This document shows positions 16,265 to 26,625 of a DNA stretch of 40,716 nucleotides, piece by piece (within the stretch, counting starts at the first letter, position 1; the number at the start of each line of letters is the position of its first letter). This DNA comes from Gammaproteobacteria bacterium (GTDB taxonomy: Bacteria; Pseudomonadota; Gammaproteobacteria; DSM-19610). A model generated the notes under the pieces. It had not been told where the DNA came from, did no database searches, and saw only the letters and a list, made by a program, of their open reading frames with translations. The stretch covers positions 1-40,716 of the forward strand of contig DRNU01000095.1 of NCBI GenBank assembly GCA_011374975.1, read 5' to 3'. The position numbers were made by a program, and so were the translations under genes.

Positions 16265-16807
16265 ATGGAACCTGTTGCCACCCCGATAAATGCAATGCGG
16301 GAAAAGAACTGTTGCGTGTGGATTGGTCCGACACACCAGGCTACGCAGCAGGCACTCGGAGAACTGCAGAAAGCGGGTTTCGATCTGTGCCAGGTGTCGG
16401 TTGTCGGCAAGGGCTACCACAGTGAAGAACACCCGATCGGTTTTTACAGCCGGGGTGACGAAATCCGGTACTGGGGGCTGCAGAGTGATTTCTGGACTGG
16501 CTTGTGGAACCTGTTGGCGGGCGCCGCGTTTTTCTGGGTGCCCGGTTTCGGGCCGCTGGCGGTTGCCGGCCCGATTGCTGCCGTGCTGGTGCGCGGCCTG
16601 GACGATGTCGCGATTGATGGCGGTTTTGGTGTGCCTGGCGCCGCGCTCTACAGCATGGGTATACCAAGGAGCAGCATTCAGCAGTACGAAGAGGCCGTCC
16701 GGGCAGACCGGTTTTTATTGATCGTCCACGGTGGGCACCGTGATGTCGAACATGCCTGCAGCATTTTGCACGGTGAAACACGGCAGGTGACAGTACACCG
16801 GGCCTGA
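16265..16807 (+). CDS. Glycine-rich hydrophobic-core protein, paralogue of 13135-13701
   Basis: 180 aa from the ATG at 16265, with AGGA 6 bp upstream; a GTG at 16238 would add nine residues but has no ribosome site. The plan matches the 13135 protein: an N-terminal alpha/beta part (ATQQALGELQKAGFDLCQVSVVGKG), a hydrophobic centre (about 74-112; WNLLAGAAFFWVPGFGPLAVAGP) and a C-terminal part (YSMGIPRSSIQQYEEAVRADRFLLIVHG). Shared landmarks are WxLLAGA, PGxGPL, AGP, the GVP/GIP turn and the closing LxVH or VxLH strand. The function is unknown; a membrane-associated stress role is likely. Operator copy B lies directly upstream. Confidence 0.72.
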   Translation: MEPVATPINAMREKNCCVWIGPTHQATQQALGELQKAGFDLCQVSVVGKGYHSEEHPIGFYSRGDEIRYWGLQSDFWTGLWNLLAGAAFFWVPGFGPLAVAGPIAAVLVRGLDDVAIDGGFGVPGAALYSMGIPRSSIQQYEEAVRADRFLLIVHGGHRDVEHACSILHGETRQVTVHRA

Positions 16808-16828
16808 TATAACCCGCGGCGCGTGTGT

Positions 16829-17611
16829 TCAATAATACGCCGTGTTGTCACCATTCAGTAACAGCAGCCCGACAGCACCCGCGCTCAGTATCAGGCTGAT
16901 CAGCCAACTGTGCCGCCAGCGGACCCGTATGCCGATGACCGGGCTGGCAAGCAGCAGCGCCGCCGAGGCAAGAGGCAGTTCTGCATAGACGCGGGCTATG
17001 CCCAGCAGGGCCAGGTAAAGGGGCAGGAAAACCAGTACCTGTTGTGTGCTGAATGGCGTCCTGTGCAGGCGGCTGGCTATCTCGGCCAGGGCATATACTC
17101 CGGTAACAGCGGCCAGCGCCGTTAACAACTGGCCGACCAGGAGACTGCCGCCCAGTGCACTGGCAATCGCCAGCCCGCCGGCATTGATCGACAGGGTGAA
17201 TGCCGGCGCGACCGACACTGCCTGTTCAGCCCGCCTGAACAGGAAGCTGCCGGCAATCACGAGAATAACAAGTTCGCCTGCTACTGCCGCCGAAGGCTGG
17301 TAGTACAGCACCGGCCAGACGACAGCCGTAAGCGTTCCTGCGAGTATCAGTGTCAGGGGTAACCACCGCGCGTGATGTTGCGTGATGTGACAGACTGCAT
17401 AGCTTGCCACGAGCAGCAACCAGAGCCAGTCAACGGCCTCCTTCGGCGGGATAGCGGGAAACCCGGTGATCCAGCCATAGGCCAGCAACCAGGCCAGGGC
17501 ATTACCGGCCACCCTGTACCCGTCCCGGGTCGGGCCCAGCCATAACAGCAGGCCGGATACCCCGATGGGCAGGATAATACCCTGGATAATGAGTGTCAGG
17601 TAGGGACTCAT
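16829..17611 (-). CDS. Polytopic membrane protein of unknown function
   Basis: 260 aa with about eight or nine predicted membrane segments (near 5-25, 34-52, 59-76, 83-104, 107-125, 138-178 as a pair, 189-212, 213-228 and 235-252) and very short loops. I do not recognise the family, and no catalytic or substrate motif is apparent. It starts 18 bp after the yceI stop on the same strand, so it is probably co-transcribed; no good ribosome site precedes the ATG, which fits translational coupling. It ends convergent with the gene at 16265-16807, 21 bp away. A small transporter or quinone- or lipid-associated membrane protein is possible, but this is a guess. Confidence 0.65.
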   Translation of the reverse strand: MSPYLTLIIQGIILPIGVSGLLLWLGPTRDGYRVAGNALAWLLAYGWITGFPAIPPKEAVDWLWLLLVASYAVCHITQHHARWLPLTLILAGTLTAVVWPVLYYQPSAAVAGELVILVIAGSFLFRRAEQAVSVAPAFTLSINAGGLAIASALGGSLLVGQLLTALAAVTGVYALAEIASRLHRTPFSTQQVLVFLPLYLALLGIARVYAELPLASAALLLASPVIGIRVRWRHSWLISLILSAGAVGLLLLNGDNTAYY

Positions 17612-17629
17612 GTACCGGTTGCTGTTTTG

Positions 17630-18226
17630 TTACTCTTTGATTGCCTCGATATTCAGTGTGACAGTGATCTCGTTACCGATACCGCCGGGCATGAAGTTCA
17701 TCCCGAAATCGCTGCGTTTAAGGGTGGTCGTGGCATTGAAACCGGCGCGGTATCCGCCCCAGGGGTCTTTGCCGGCACCGACGGATGATAGCGCCAGCGA
17801 CACGGGTTTTGTTTCACCATGCAGGCTCAGCTTGCCATGCAGCGATACCGGCTGTCCCTGTTTGTCGTAACTGACCTTGTCAGAGACAAAACGCATCACC
17901 GGGTACTGTTTGCTGTTCAGGAAATCGGGGCTGCGCAAATGTGCGTCCCGCTTGTCGTGGTTGGTGTCCACGCTGGCGGTTTTGATCGATACGTCGACGC
18001 CGGGTGCCTGGTTCGGGCCGATCACAAAATTGCCTTCAACAACATTGAAGCGTCCGGTCAGTTCGCTGGTGCCGAGATGGTTGACAGTAAACAGCACAGT
18101 CGTATGCGCCGGATCGATGCGGTAGTTGCCTGGCGCAGCAACCTCGGCGAAAGCGGTCTGCGCAAGGCCGAGTAATACACCCAGTGCGAGGGAGTTCAGG
18201 ATAGATTTGGCGAATTGAAATTTCAT
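17630..18226 (-). CDS. YceI-family periplasmic lipid-binding protein
   Basis: 198 aa from the ATG at 18224-18226. A signal peptide (1-27, ending in LAQTAFA) is followed by the YceI beta-barrel: APGNYRIDPAHTTVLFTVNHLG, GRFNVVEGNFVIG, ASVDTNHDKRDAHLRSPDFLNSKQYPVMRF and FGMNFMPGGIGNEITVTLNIEA. YceI barrels bind isoprenoid or other amphiphilic chains in the periplasm. Length and strand order match the family. It is divergent from a LysR regulator gene that probably controls it, and precedes the unknown membrane protein by 18 bp. Confidence 0.93.
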   Translation of the reverse strand: MKFQFAKSILNSLALGVLLGLAQTAFAEVAAPGNYRIDPAHTTVLFTVNHLGTSELTGRFNVVEGNFVIGPNQAPGVDVSIKTASVDTNHDKRDAHLRSPDFLNSKQYPVMRFVSDKVSYDKQGQPVSLHGKLSLHGETKPVSLALSSVGAGKDPWGGYRAGFNATTTLKRSDFGMNFMPGGIGNEITVTLNIEAIKE

Positions 18227-18275
18227 TTGCAGGCTCTCTCTTTGTTTTGGACTCAGGTGAGGCACTTTAACAACT

Positions 18276-18331
18276 TCCCATATATAAGATTATATGTAGA
18301 ATATGGAAATTATTATTCTATATATGGAAAT
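18276..18331. promoter_or_regulatory. AT-rich repeat region in the yceI / LysR divergent promoter
   Basis: An inverted repeat TTCCATATATA (18276-18286) and TATATATGGAA (18319-18329) matches perfectly over 11 bp. Within it, ATATGGAAAT occurs twice in the same direction (18301-18310 and 18322-18331), 21 bp apart, or two helical turns. The region is strikingly AT-rich compared with both sides. It is well placed to be the binding site of the LysR regulator acting on both genes (inference); the second repeat also supplies the ribosome-binding GGAA of the regulator gene. Confidence 0.5.
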
Positions 18332-18335
18332 ATTC

Positions 18336-19244
18336 ATGCCTCTTGATCTGAATGCCATGGCCTTGTTCGTGAAGGTGGTTGAGCACAAGAGCTTTTCCGC
18401 GGCTTCCCGGCACCTCAGTGTTCCGATTTCCACGGTAAGTCGCAAAGTGAGTGAGCTGGAAAAGGCCCTGGGTGTCCGTTTGCTGGAACGCTCCACCCGC
18501 CGGCTGCGATTGACTGAACTGGGGCAGGATTATTACGCTTACTGCCGGCGCGGGCTGGAGGAAATTGAAACCGGGACACTGATGCTGAATGAACGTCAGG
18601 CGGAAATTTCGGGCATCCTGCGCCTGTCGGTACCGCCCGGTCTGTCTGACCGGTTGATTGTTCCCCTGGTCAGCGCATTCCAGGCCGTCTATCCGGCCGT
18701 GACGATAAGGATTCTGATTACCGAACGGCATGTTGATTTTATCCAGGATGCTGTCGACCTTGCGCTGCGCGTTGGTGAACTTGAAGACAGCAGCCTGGTG
18801 GCCCGGCCGCTTATCCGTTACCGGCATGTGCTGGTCAGTACGCCCGGCTACCTGGAGGCCTCCGGCACACCCGTTCATCCCCGTGACCTGCAAGCGCATC
18901 GCATGATTACGTTTGGCGGCTGGTTTGACAACGTGTCGCTGAAACTGATGAACAACGGCAGCGTACACACCATGCATGTCAAAGGGGTGTTGGCGTTGAA
19001 CGATTATGCCGGCATTCTGTGTGCGATCGAGGCCGGACAGGGTATTGCCGAAATTCCGTCTATCATTTGCGGCGAAGCCTTGCGTAGCGGCAGGCTGGTT
19101 GAGGTTATGCCGGACTGGCGCCTCCCGCCCACGATCCTGTCGGCTGTTTATCCGTGCAACCGTAACCTTTCGCGAATCGTCCGGCTATTTAAGGATTTCT
19201 GCGTTGAGCATGTGGATGCCCTGTCCCCCCATGCAGATATTTAG
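18336..19244 (+). CDS. LysR-family transcriptional regulator
   Basis: 302 aa from the ATG at 18336; an upstream ATG at 18303 adds eleven residues unlike the family. The N-terminal winged helix spans 4-64 (LNAMALFVKVVEHKSFSAAS, then VSRKVSELEKALGVRLLERS). The effector domain occupies about 92-295 (GILRLSVPPGLSDRLIVPLV, and LNDYAGILCAIEAGQGIAEI). The AlsR/DhcR-like subgroup is suggested by the short linker, but the ligand cannot be deduced. It is divergent from yceI and 118 bp upstream of phosphoketolase, so either could be its target. Confidence 0.92.
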   Translation: MPLDLNAMALFVKVVEHKSFSAASRHLSVPISTVSRKVSELEKALGVRLLERSTRRLRLTELGQDYYAYCRRGLEEIETGTLMLNERQAEISGILRLSVPPGLSDRLIVPLVSAFQAVYPAVTIRILITERHVDFIQDAVDLALRVGELEDSSLVARPLIRYRHVLVSTPGYLEASGTPVHPRDLQAHRMITFGGWFDNVSLKLMNNGSVHTMHVKGVLALNDYAGILCAIEAGQGIAEIPSIICGEALRSGRLVEVMPDWRLPPTILSAVYPCNRNLSRIVRLFKDFCVEHVDALSPHADI

Positions 19245-19287
19245 GCACCATCAATTTCACCGTCTATACTTTACCCAGCGGCATAAC

Positions 19288-19314
19288 CAGTCTATAGACT
19301 GACGGTAGTCAGTC
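19288..19314. promoter_or_regulatory. Overlapping palindromes in front of phosphoketolase
   Basis: CAGTCTATAGACTG (19288-19301) is a perfect 14-bp palindrome. It overlaps GACTGAC-GGTA-GTCAGTC (19297-19314), a perfect 7-bp inverted repeat with a 4-bp loop. The shared unit AGTC/GACT therefore occurs four times in 27 bp, ending 48 bp before the ATG. Two readings are possible: a repressor or activator site, or, if transcription starts before it (TATACT at 19264-19269 could be a -10 box), alternative hairpins in the leader RNA. Confidence 0.5.
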
Positions 19315-19362
19315 CGGATGGGGCTGGGTCACAAGGATTCTAAAATATCGGAGGATTTTGTC

Positions 19363-21756
19363 ATGTCTGTAGCTGCATCAGCGCTGGAAACCCTTGAAAA
19401 ACCCCTGTCCCCGGAAGTGCTCGCGAAAGTCGATGCCTACTGGCGGGCCTGCAACTACCTTGCAGCGGGGATGATCTACCTGCAGGAAAATCCCCTGCTG
19501 AGGGAGCCGCTCAAGCCCGAGCACATCAAGAACCGCCTGCTGGGCCACTGGGGTGCGAGCCCGGGTCTCTCTTTCATGTATACCCACCTGAACCGCCTGA
19601 TTGTCAAAGAAGACCTGAACGCTATTTTCCTGGCGGGTCCGGGTCACGGTGCACCCGGGGTGCTGGCGCCGGTCTACCTGGAAGGCACCTATTCCGAGAT
19701 CTACCCGGAAAAGAGTGAAGACGAGGAGGGCATGCAGCACTTCTTCCGACAGTTTTCGTTCCCCGGCGGTATTGGCAGCCACTGTACCCCGGAAACCCCG
19801 GGATCGATCCACGAGGGCGGTGAGCTGGGTTACAGCGTGTCGCACGCGTTCGGTGCCGCCTTCGATAACCCCGACCTGCTGGTGGCCGTCGCGGTCGGTG
19901 ACGGCGAGGCGGAAACCGGTCCGCTGGCCACGTCCTGGCACTCCAGCAAGTTCCTGAACCCGATCCGCGACGGTGCGGTGCTGCCGATCCTGCATCTGAA
20001 TGGTTACAAGATCAATAACCCGACTATCCTGTCACGTATCCCGCACCAGGAGCTGGAAGACCTGTTCCGCGGCTATGGCTGGAATCCCTGTTTCGTCGAG
20101 GGTGACGACCCGATGATCCTGCACCAGACCATGGCCGCGACCATGGACCGCTGCCTGGCCGAGATCCGTTCTATCCAGGGGCAGGCGCGCGAAAGCGGCC
20201 AGGCGACACGTGCACGCTGGCCGATGATCGTGTTACGCACACCCAAGGGCTGGACCGGCCCCAAAGAGGTCGATGGCAAGCGGGTTGAAGGTTTCTGGCG
20301 CGCGCACCAGGTGCCGTTATCGGGTGTGCAGGATAATCCACAGCATCTGCAGATGCTGGAAGACTGGTTCAAGAGTTACAAACCGGGCGAACTGTTTGAT
20401 GAGAAAGGCAAGCTGTTGCCGGAACTGCGGGCGCTGGCACCGGTCGGCGAACGGCGCATGAGTGCTAACCCGCACGCCAACGGCGGCCTGTTGCGCAAAG
20501 CCCTGCGCATGCCGGACTTCCGGGACTATGCCGCGGAGGTCACCGAGCCTGCGCGTATCAAGGTGGCGAATACACCGCCGCTAGGCGAGTTCCTGCGCGA
20601 TATCATGCGCAAGAACATGGATAACTTCCGCGTCTTCGGGCCGGATGAAAATACCTCCAACAAGCTGAATGCAATCTACGAGGTGAGCAAAAAGCTGTGG
20701 CTGTCCGAGTACCTGCCGGAAGACGCGGACGGGGGTGAACTGGCGCCCGACGGCCGGGTGCTGGAAATGCTGTCCGAGCATACCCTGGAGGGCTGGCTGG
20801 AGGGCTATTTGCTCAGCGGACGGCACGGTTTCTTTGCCACCTATGAAGCGTTCGTGCACGTTATTGATTCCATGTATAACCAGCACGCCAAATGGCTGGC
20901 GATTTGCGAAGAGATCCCCTGGCGGGCGCCGGTTTCTTCCCTCAATCTGCTGATCACCTCCACGGTATGGCGCCAGGACCACAACGGTTTTACCCACCAG
21001 GATCCCGGTTTTCTCGATGTGGTGGTCAACAAGAACCCGCATGTGACGCGCATCTACCTGCCGCCGGACGTGAACACCCTGTTGTCCGTGGCTGACCATT
21101 GCCTGCGCAGCCGGGACGACATCAATGTCATCGTCGCCGACAAGCAGATGCACCTGCAATACCTGGATATGGACGCGGCGATCAGACACTGCACCAAGGG
21201 CATCGATATCTGGGGCTGGGCCAGTAACGACCAGGGCTGCGAGCCGGACGTGGTGATGGTGGGCTGCGGTGATATCCCGACCCAGGAGGCGCTGGCCGCC
21301 ACCGCCATGCTGCGCGAGCACTTCGAGGACCTGAAAATCCGTTTTATCAATGTCGTCGACCTGTTCCGCATGCAGTCGGCCGGTGAACACCCGCACGGCC
21401 TGTCGGACCGCGACTTCGACAGCCTGTTCACCGTGGACAAGCCGATTATTTTCAATTTCCACGGCTATCCCTGGCTGATTCACCGCCTGGCCTACCGCCG
21501 CACCAACCAGAAGAACCTGCATGTGCGCGGCTATAAGGAGAAGGGCAATATCAACACACCGCTGGAACTGGCCATTGAAAACGAAATCGACCGTTTCAGC
21601 CTGGCCATCGATGTTATCGACCGCGTGCCGCGCCTGCAGGTGGCGGGTGCCCACGTGAAGGAAAAATTGCGTGACATGCAGATCGAATGCCGTAACTATG
21701 CGCATGAGCACGGTGTGGATAACCCCGAGGTTCGCGACTGGACCTGGCCTTACTGA
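19363..21756 (+). CDS. xfp: Xylulose-5-phosphate / fructose-6-phosphate phosphoketolase
   Basis: 797 aa from the ATG at 19363, which has GGAGG 8 bp upstream; the frame is open to 19318 without a ribosome site. Family landmarks are all present: [11 protein letters not shown] (61-71), GPGHGAP (92-98), [19 protein letters not shown] (140-158), the thiamine-diphosphate motif [16 protein letters not shown] (179-194) and [10 protein letters not shown] (211-220). It splits xylulose-5-phosphate (or fructose-6-phosphate) with phosphate into acetyl-phosphate and glyceraldehyde-3-phosphate (or erythrose-4-phosphate). Whether it accepts both sugars cannot be told. The glycogen phosphorylase gene follows by 32 bp and pta-ackA, which use acetyl-phosphate, converge from the other side. 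Confidence 0.97.
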   Translation: MSVAASALETLEKPLSPEVLAKVDAYWRACNYLAAGMIYLQENPLLREPLKPEHIKNRLLGHWGASPGLSFMYTHLNRLIVKEDLNAIFLAGPGHGAPGVLAPVYLEGTYSEIYPEKSEDEEGMQHFFRQFSFPGGIGSHCTPETPGSIHEGGELGYSVSHAFGAAFDNPDLLVAVAVGDGEAETGPLATSWHSSKFLNPIRDGAVLPILHLNGYKINNPTILSRIPHQELEDLFRGYGWNPCFVEGDDPMILHQTMAATMDRCLAEIRSIQGQARESGQATRARWPMIVLRTPKGWTGPKEVDGKRVEGFWRAHQVPLSGVQDNPQHLQMLEDWFKSYKPGELFDEKGKLLPELRALAPVGERRMSANPHANGGLLRKALRMPDFRDYAAEVTEPARIKVANTPPLGEFLRDIMRKNMDNFRVFGPDENTSNKLNAIYEVSKKLWLSEYLPEDADGGELAPDGRVLEMLSEHTLEGWLEGYLLSGRHGFFATYEAFVHVIDSMYNQHAKWLAICEEIPWRAPVSSLNLLITSTVWRQDHNGFTHQDPGFLDVVVNKNPHVTRIYLPPDVNTLLSVADHCLRSRDDINVIVADKQMHLQYLDMDAAIRHCTKGIDIWGWASNDQGCEPDVVMVGCGDIPTQEALAATAMLREHFEDLKIRFINVVDLFRMQSAGEHPHGLSDRDFDSLFTVDKPIIFNFHGYPWLIHRLAYRRTNQKNLHVRGYKEKGNINTPLELAIENEIDRFSLAIDVIDRVPRLQVAGAHVKEKLRDMQIECRNYAHEHGVDNPEVRDWTWPY

Positions 21757-21788
21757 CCCGGTAACCCGATTTCCGCAAGGAGTAGCAC

Positions 21789-24371
<2,583 letters not shown>

Positions 24372-24374
<3 letters not shown>

Positions 24375-24396
24375 CGGAAGATCACGGTTATCCGCT
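24372..24396. terminator. Possible weak bidirectional stem-loop between convergent genes
   Basis: TAGCGGA (24372-24378) can pair with TCCGCTG (24390-24397 region) across a 12-base loop, using one G-U pair. It spans the glgP stop and lies just before the stop of the minus-strand gene at 24398. There is no T-tract on either strand, and only 23 bp separate the two genes. Low confidence. Confidence 0.25.
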
Positions 24397-24397
24397 G

Positions 24398-25408
24398 CTA
24401 CAGGAAATCCCGTTTTGGCAGCAGATCGTCACGCGGGAACCTGGTAATCGACAGGATGCGTTTCAGGTTTTTGCCAAGCGACGCTTCACTCAGTTCCAGG
24501 GTGTTGCCGGTGGCGGACGACAGTCCGTCCAGTTTGATGTTCATGCCGCTCAGGCACATGGAGATACGGTTCAGTCTGAGGTGTGCCTGCGGGTCTCCCA
24601 GCACATCTGCGATGCGGTCGATATAGTCATCCAGGGTTGTGAGCCGGGCGTGGGCCTGTTCGAGCGCCTGGCCGGTGTGTGCCGCCTGTTCGCGCAGGTC
24701 CTCTATATCGATATTCCCGCTACCCCTGGGGGGGGCAAGACTCTGGCTTCTCAGGTGTGCGATTTTGAGCTGCATTCCCAGCAGGTGGTTTTGCTCTTCC
24801 AGCGAGTCCCGCGCAGCGACCAGTTCTGTGATCCGTTCCAGGGCATAACTTATCAGAACATCAAAAGCCCGTTGTTCAAGGTTTTTCCGGAGTTCTTCTT
24901 CACTTGCTGAAGGCTTGACGACCCAGTGGTCGGTAAAGCTTACGCTGATTTGTTTGATATCCCGTTTAAGCACCTCTCCGCGCATTTCCATGCCCAGCGT
25001 TGTGCGTTCGTTGCGTTCCATGCTCAGCAGTGCGTAACAGAGGCCGGCGTCAGGGCGCCGGTCAAAAAAGTCACGCACCTCCTTGTTATGGCTGAATATA
25101 CGGCGTAAATCCCCGGCTGTGGAGAAGAACGCCTTGACCATCGGGTCTTTGCCCCAGGACTTGCTGCTGGCTTCAATGCTCTCCGGTATACGGTCAACCA
25201 GGTCGGAACAATAGGTGAGGGTGCGTTCCACGCAGGGCCTGAGTTTTTTCCGGTAGCCACCCAGTGCCCGGATGCGGGGATCGACTTCATCGACCACGTG
25301 TTCGATGGCTTCCTGCAGTTCACGCTCCCTGGCTTGCTCTGTCGCCTTGATACGCCTGCGTTGGCGGCGTTTTTCCCTGAATGCGAAGACGAGTTGTTGC
25401 AGGCCCAT
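24398..25408 (-). CDS. Unknown coiled-coil protein co-transcribed with pta-ackA
   Basis: 336 aa from the ATG at 25406-25408; a TTG at 25417 is possible but its ribosome site (GGAG) would be too close. Not recognised. The N-terminus has a very basic stretch (11-30; REKRRQRRRIKATEQARERE). Residues 31-165 are mixed helical with conserved-looking WGKDPMVKAFFSTAGDLRRIF and FFDRRPDAGLCYALLSMERN. A coiled coil runs about 172-222 and again 236-262. The end (MCLSGMNIKLDGLSSATG, GKNLKRILSITRFPRDDL) is neutral. No signal peptide or membrane segment, so cytoplasmic. The gene starts 5 bp beyond the ackA stop, which suggests a role with the acetyl-phosphate enzymes or shared regulation. Confidence 0.75.
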   Translation of the reverse strand: MGLQQLVFAFREKRRQRRRIKATEQARERELQEAIEHVVDEVDPRIRALGGYRKKLRPCVERTLTYCSDLVDRIPESIEASSKSWGKDPMVKAFFSTAGDLRRIFSHNKEVRDFFDRRPDAGLCYALLSMERNERTTLGMEMRGEVLKRDIKQISVSFTDHWVVKPSASEEELRKNLEQRAFDVLISYALERITELVAARDSLEEQNHLLGMQLKIAHLRSQSLAPPRGSGNIDIEDLREQAAHTGQALEQAHARLTTLDDYIDRIADVLGDPQAHLRLNRISMCLSGMNIKLDGLSSATGNTLELSEASLGKNLKRILSITRFPRDDLLPKRDFL

Positions 25409-25413
25409 GCCGG

Positions 25414-26625
25414 TCAATGCTCCGTGTTGCGGATGCAGCCAACGGTTTGCAGGGCGATTTCAAGTTCTTCATTGGTTGGTATAACCAGCAGACTGACCGG
25501 GGAGGCTGCATCGTGTATGTCAAAGGCCTCATTGCCGGTCGAGGCGTTTTTCTGCGCATCGAGCGTAATCCCCAGTGTCTCCAGCCCGCTGCAGCATTGA
25601 GCGCGCATCCAGATGTCATTCTCGCCAATACCCCCGGTAAACACCACGGCATCCAGCCGGCCCAGCACGGCGTAATAGGCGCCGATGTACTTCTTGATGC
25701 GGTAGCAATACATGTCCAGTGCGAGCCGGGCCTGCGCATCGCCGGCATCGGCCAGGCGGTGTACTTCGCGCATGTCGTTGGCGCCACAGATACCTTTAAG
25801 GCCGCTCTCCTTGTTGAGCATTGATTCGATCGCATCGTTGTCCATACCCGTGGTGCGGCCCAGGTAGAAATGGATGGCCGGGTCCAGGTCCCCGCAGCGG
25901 GTACCCATGATCAGCCCCTCCAGGGGTGTCATGCCCATCGAGGTATCCACGCTTCGCCCCTGGGCAATGGCCGCCGCACTGGCGCCATTGCCCAGGTGCA
26001 GTGTTACCAGGTTGAGCGACGCCAGCGGCTTGCCAAGCAGGATGGCGGCCTGTTTTGCCACGTAAGCGTGTGATGTGCCGTGAAAGCCGTAGCGGCGTAT
26101 GCGCTGTTCGGTATAGAGCCGGTCGGGCAGGGCATAGCGCCAGGCATGCGGGGGCAGGGACTGGTGAAAGGCGGTATCGAATACGGCAACCTGCGGGATA
26201 TCCGGCGCCTGTTGCAGGGCGACCTCGATACCCATGACGTTGGCGGGATTGTGCAGCGGGGCGAGCGGTATCATGTCCCGGACCTGTTGCAGCACGGCGG
26301 CATTGATCAGCGTGGGCTCCCGGAAGGATTCGCCGCCGTGTACCACACGATGGCCGATGGCAAACAGTTCTGACAATTCTGTGACTGCCCCGGATTCGCG
26401 CAGCAGGGTTCCGATGCATGACAGTCCCTCGCGGTGATCGGCAACAGCTTGTTCGTGTCGGCTTTCAGTGATGCCACTGTCACTGTGTACCCGGTGACGG
26501 TGCAGGCTTTGCGCCTCGCCGATACGCTCGACGGCGCCGGACGCGAGTACTGTCCCGCCATCCATGTTGAACAGCTGATATTTGATGGAGGAGCTGCCCG
26601 AGTTGATCACCAGTACCTTGATCAC
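25414..26625 (-). CDS. ackA: Acetate kinase
   Basis: 403 aa. The GTG start at 26623-26625 overlaps the pta stop by 4 bp (GTGA), a translational-coupling arrangement. Family motifs in order: VINSGSSSIKYQLF (6-19), GHRVVHGGESF, VAVFDTAFHQSLPPHAWRYA, RYGFHGTSHAYVAKQA, VTLHLGNGASAAAIAQGRS, GMTPLEGLIMGTRCGDLDPA and VFTGGIGEND near the end. It makes ATP and acetate from acetyl-phosphate and ADP, or the reverse. With phosphoketolase opposite, it would give the ATP-yielding last step of the phosphoketolase route. Confidence 0.97.
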   Translation of the reverse strand: MIKVLVINSGSSSIKYQLFNMDGGTVLASGAVERIGEAQSLHRHRVHSDSGITESRHEQAVADHREGLSCIGTLLRESGAVTELSELFAIGHRVVHGGESFREPTLINAAVLQQVRDMIPLAPLHNPANVMGIEVALQQAPDIPQVAVFDTAFHQSLPPHAWRYALPDRLYTEQRIRRYGFHGTSHAYVAKQAAILLGKPLASLNLVTLHLGNGASAAAIAQGRSVDTSMGMTPLEGLIMGTRCGDLDPAIHFYLGRTTGMDNDAIESMLNKESGLKGICGANDMREVHRLADAGDAQARLALDMYCYRIKKYIGAYYAVLGRLDAVVFTGGIGENDIWMRAQCCSGLETLGITLDAQKNASTGNEAFDIHDAASPVSLLVIPTNEELEIALQTVGCIRNTEH

